In this document: piece after piece, positions 61,797-64,000 of the stretch
Layout: the number at the start of each line of letters is the position of its first letter
Numbering within the stretch: position 1 is the stretch's first letter
Source of the DNA: Chitinophaga sp. LS1
GTDB taxonomy: Bacteria; Bacteroidota; Bacteroidia; Chitinophagales; Chitinophagaceae
Assembly (NCBI RefSeq): GCF_034274695.1
Contig: NZ_CP128362.1
Coordinates: 2,978,501 to 3,042,500 of the forward strand
Length of the DNA: 64,000 nucleotides
Direction: 5' to 3'
The notes under the pieces: model-generated
The model's input: only the letters and a program-made list of their open reading frames with translations
The model's database searches: none
Told to the model about the DNA's origin: nothing
Made by a program: the position numbers and the translations under genes

Positions 61797-62276
61797 ATGT
61801 ACCAAGGAGAGGACATTTTAAAGGAATTCGATGATGAAGTGACGATCCCCGACTCAGTAGACATGGGTGTCAGGTTTGTTAATTTTATAATTGACTGGCT
61901 GTTGTCGATGGTTTACCTGTTTGCCACTGCATTTTGTTTGGGCATTGTACTAGGGCTGACAGTTCCCAACTTTAGTTATTGGATCATAGAAAATAGAGGG
62001 CTGTTCAAATTTCTGAGTTATGTATTCGCTTATACGGTCTGGCCGCTTTACTATGTTTTGCAGGAAGGGCTTTTAAAGGGACGAACAATTGGGAAATTGA
62101 TTACAGGTACTGTCGCTATCCGCCTGGACGGGCAGCCACTTTCATGGGGAAACGTATTCGGCAGATCTTATGCCCGCATTGTTCCGTTTGAGATGTTTTC
62201 AGGCTTCGGCACTCCATGGCATGACAGCTGGACTGCAACGACCGTTGTTAAAAAAGCAGACTTAGTGACAATGTAA
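61797..62276 (+). CDS. RDD-family membrane protein, short
   Basis: 159 aa from ATG 61797 (MYQGEDILKEFDDE). RDD domain with VDMGVRFVNFIIDWLL (Arg and Asp of the name), then LLKGRTIGKLITGTVAIRLDG, and FGRSYARIVPFEMFSGF. Three membrane segments. Role unknown; some RDD proteins are Na+/H+ antiporters or sorting factors. Only 3 bp separate its stop from the opposite RDD gene. Confidence 0.85.
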   Translation: MYQGEDILKEFDDEVTIPDSVDMGVRFVNFIIDWLLSMVYLFATAFCLGIVLGLTVPNFSYWIIENRGLFKFLSYVFAYTVWPLYYVLQEGLLKGRTIGKLITGTVAIRLDGQPLSWGNVFGRSYARIVPFEMFSGFGTPWHDSWTATTVVKKADLVTM

Positions 62277-62279
62277 TTT

Positions 62280-63011
62280 TTACCGGGTTGTATAGTAGTT
62301 GTAATCGTTCAGCACGGTCTCCAGGAACTGGTAATGATCCATCTCTGTTTCGATCACCAATACTTCTTTTACTCTCGCTGATACTCTGGCTATCAGATCC
62401 TGATTACCAGATTTGATAGCCTGGTCCATCAATACCTTGATCTTATTCATATCTCTGTCAGACAAGCGAAGGATCTGTGGAAAGTGAGGCTCGTAGTTGA
62501 GCGAAGACATATCCCGGTAAATGGTATCCTGTATACTGCTTTTGTTCTTTGTATTCACTACTATTGTACCGGCTACTACATCGCCCAGGCGCTGGTCATA
62601 ATTGGAACGGACCATGGAGATGATAGGAATGGCACCATTCAGGAACAGGAATCCCCAGGGTGTTTCGATCATACGGAACATCCAGCGGATCAGGTGCTGG
62701 CTGATACTTGGCTTACCCCCATTCAGACTCCTGACCTTCAGGCCTAACATCATTTTTCCGGGAGATTGCCCGTTCATCGTAATCTCAAACAAAAGATAAT
62801 AGAGCGACACCGGGAGCAAACAAAAGAGAATGTACATCACTGTTTCAGTATTGCCGGACAGGTGCATCCTGTTAAACGTTACATAGATAGCAATGATAAA
62901 TGCCAACCGGATGAGAACGTCAATAAACCATGCCAGAAACCGCATCATAATGTTGGCAGTTTCAAATTCCAGCTCTATATTGAAGGATGTAGGTATTTTT
63001 ACATTAGCCAT
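62280..63011 (-). CDS. RDD-family membrane protein with C-terminal cytoplasmic part
   Basis: 243 aa from ATG 63011 (MANVKIPTSFNIELEFET). RDD domain (about 20-160) with MMRFLAWFIDVLIRLAFI and NGQSPGKMMLGLKVRSLNG; then ~85 residues of soluble tail with RLSDRDMNKIKVLMDQAIKSGN. The -7 element (TAAATTTG, 63015-63022, minus) stands three bases from the ATG; a start at 63017 would lie inside it. Paired divergently with the SpoIIM gene, a common Bacteroidota order. Confidence 0.87.
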   Translation of the reverse strand: MANVKIPTSFNIELEFETANIMMRFLAWFIDVLIRLAFIIAIYVTFNRMHLSGNTETVMYILFCLLPVSLYYLLFEITMNGQSPGKMMLGLKVRSLNGGKPSISQHLIRWMFRMIETPWGFLFLNGAIPIISMVRSNYDQRLGDVVAGTIVVNTKNKSSIQDTIYRDMSSLNYEPHFPQILRLSDRDMNKIKVLMDQAIKSGNQDLIARVSARVKEVLVIETEMDHYQFLETVLNDYNYYTTR

Positions 63012-63014
63012 GTA

Positions 63015-63042
63015 CAAATTTACTAATTAATGTATATGTTTG
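63015..63042. promoter_or_regulatory. Divergent -7 elements between rdd and spoIIM-like genes
   Basis: TAAATTTG on minus (63022-63015) and TATGTTTG on plus (63035-63042); the two promoters are separated by only 12 bp, giving competing back-to-back transcription. Confidence 0.6.
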
Positions 63043-63058
63043 TTATAATGGATAACCC

Positions 63059-64000
63059 ATGCGTGAGACTACTTTTATAAAGAAAAATTTACCCCGCTGG
63101 AAAAAGTACCAGGAGGAACCAACCGAGGATCCGGATGAGATGGCTGCACGGTTCACCAGTTTGCTGGATGACCTTGCGTACGCCAAAACATTCTATAGTT
63201 TCAGCAAGGTCACAGGTTACATTAACAGTCTGGCGGCAGACATCTACCAGCGGATCTACGGAAACCGCCAGGAAAAGGACGGCCGTTTTCAGCGATTCTT
63301 TTTGTACGAGTTACCCCTGATCTTCCGTAAATATCATCGATTATTATTATTCACCGCTATATTTTTTCTGTTATTCTGTGTTATGAGCGCATTTTCTGCC
63401 GCCCGCGACGAAACTTTTGTAAGAGGAGTGCTGGGCGATGAGTATGTGAGCATGACGGAACGGAATATCAGTAACGGGGACCCATTTGGTGTGTACGGTA
63501 ATGGAAATGAGCTGGTTATGTTCATGACGATTGCCTACAACAATATCAGGGTGGCGATCATGTGTTTTATGGGAGGGATATTTATGGGTATTGGCACCTT
63601 ATACATCCTCATGTCCAATGGGGTGATGCTGGGAGCTTTTCAATATTTATTTTTTGCCAAAGGGCTGGGGTTGAAGTCGGTGCTGGTGATCTGGATTCAT
63701 GGTACGCTTGAAATTTCTTCCATCGTTATCACAGGGGCCGCAGGTCTTGTGATGGTAAGTGGCCTGATCTTTCCGGGTACGCGCAAGCGACTGGATGCCC
63801 TGAAAAAAACAGCCAGAGATGCGGTCAAGATGATGATCAGCCTGATCCCGGTATTCCTCACCGCTGCATTCCTGGAAGGGTTTGTGACCCGGCATACCAA
63901 AATGCCCATGTTTGCAAGTGTAAGTATCCTGTCCCTGTCCCTGATATTTATAGTAGGTTATTTTGTGGTATACCCGATTTATATATACCGCAGGGGATTC
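63059..64000 (+). CDS. SpoIIM-family membrane protein (3' end outside window)
   Basis: 314 residues are present and the frame is open at the right edge. MRETTFIKKNLPRWKKYQ; a first soluble part of ~90 residues, then several hydrophobic segments. MCFMGGIFMGIGTLYILMSNGVMLGAF and IWIHGTLEISSIVITGAAGLVM (in parts) are the stage II sporulation protein M (DUF95) motifs. The organism is not a spore former; such genes commonly precede MoxR/DUF58 clusters in Bacteroidota. Confidence 0.85.
   Translation, partial: MRETTFIKKNLPRWKKYQEEPTEDPDEMAARFTSLLDDLAYAKTFYSFSKVTGYINSLAADIYQRIYGNRQEKDGRFQRFFLYELPLIFRKYHRLLLFTAIFFLLFCVMSAFSAARDETFVRGVLGDEYVSMTERNISNGDPFGVYGNGNELVMFMTIAYNNIRVAIMCFMGGIFMGIGTLYILMSNGVMLGAFQYLFFAKGLGLKSVLVIWIHGTLEISSIVITGAAGLVMVSGLIFPGTRKRLDALKKTARDAVKMMISLIPVFLTAAFLEGFVTRHTKMPMFASVSILSLSLIFIVGYFVVYPIYIYRRGF

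Noticed and set aside
1..64000. CRISPR array, prophage, insertion sequence or tRNA genes
   Set aside because: No regularly spaced repeats, transposase, integrase, phage genes or cloverleaf sequences were recognised.

Overview
The window is chromosomal DNA of a Bacteroidota bacterium, most likely a Chitinophagaceae member close to Chitinophaga. The evidence is threefold: (i) many genes are preceded by the Bacteroidota -7 element TAnnTTTG, several with a TTG/TTTG box 18-20 bp upstream; (ii) lineage-typical genes are present, namely type III glutamine synthetase, a DUF5103 type IX secretion plug-like protein, a lipoprotein TamA (TamL), a PafA phosphatase, DUF1573, an archaeal-type phosphosulfolactate synthase and a fused E1 alpha/beta dehydrogenase; (iii) Shine-Dalgarno sites are weak. 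No mobile element, prophage, CRISPR array or tRNA was found, so this is core genome.

Layout. 1-16.7 kb is the S10-spc-alpha ribosomal superoperon (rplC to rplQ) with secY, map, infA, rpmJ and rpoA, all on +. A full internal promoter precedes rplX, a -7 element precedes infA, and a terminator-like hairpin lies between rpsN and rpsH. Most spacers carry a hairpin. 16.8-24 kb holds a zinc-ribbon membrane protein, carA, an ATG-less non-coding RNA candidate, an aminotransferase, a DUF1573 protein and the E1 fusion. 24-33 kb holds an orphan response regulator, YebC, an amino-acid permease, a DAACS symporter, DedA, an MFS carrier, MarR, malate dehydrogenase and a thioredoxin-like protein. 33.4-36 kb is efp-accB-accC. 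36-41 kb has divergent glnN (GSIII) and purL around a palindromic control region. 41-50.7 kb carries an alpha-oxoamine synthase, PafA, a small secreted-peptide ORF coupled to a crotonase, a DUF4412-like protein, a triple-hairpin array, a TPR protein, comA and aroE. 50.9-60.6 kb carries a methyltransferase, truB, tamL, a SpoU RNA methylase, a LolC/E-like permease, the T9SS plug-like protein, NDH-2 and a transaldolase-like aldolase. 60.6-64 kb has the SRP RNA gene (ffs) and a membrane-protein cluster (DUF5684, two RDD proteins, a SpoIIM-family gene cut by the right edge).

Functional links: translation and protein export dominate the left quarter (ribosomal proteins, SecY, methionine aminopeptidase, IF-1, SRP RNA, EF-P, TruB, SpoU). 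Envelope biogenesis is represented by TamL, the LolC/E-like permease, the plug-like protein and AccBC. Glutamine-dependent nitrogen assimilation is represented by GSIII, PurL and CarA. ComA together with the alpha-oxoamine synthase hints at sulfonolipid (capnine-type) synthesis. The observations most worth following are the Arg32-type EF-P tip loop, the unassigned RNA candidate at 19.0-19.3 kb, the 28-bp perfect palindrome at 46.6 kb, the duplicated terminator module at 52.4 and 58.4 kb, and a set of genes whose -7 element sits only 3-7 nt before the start codon.
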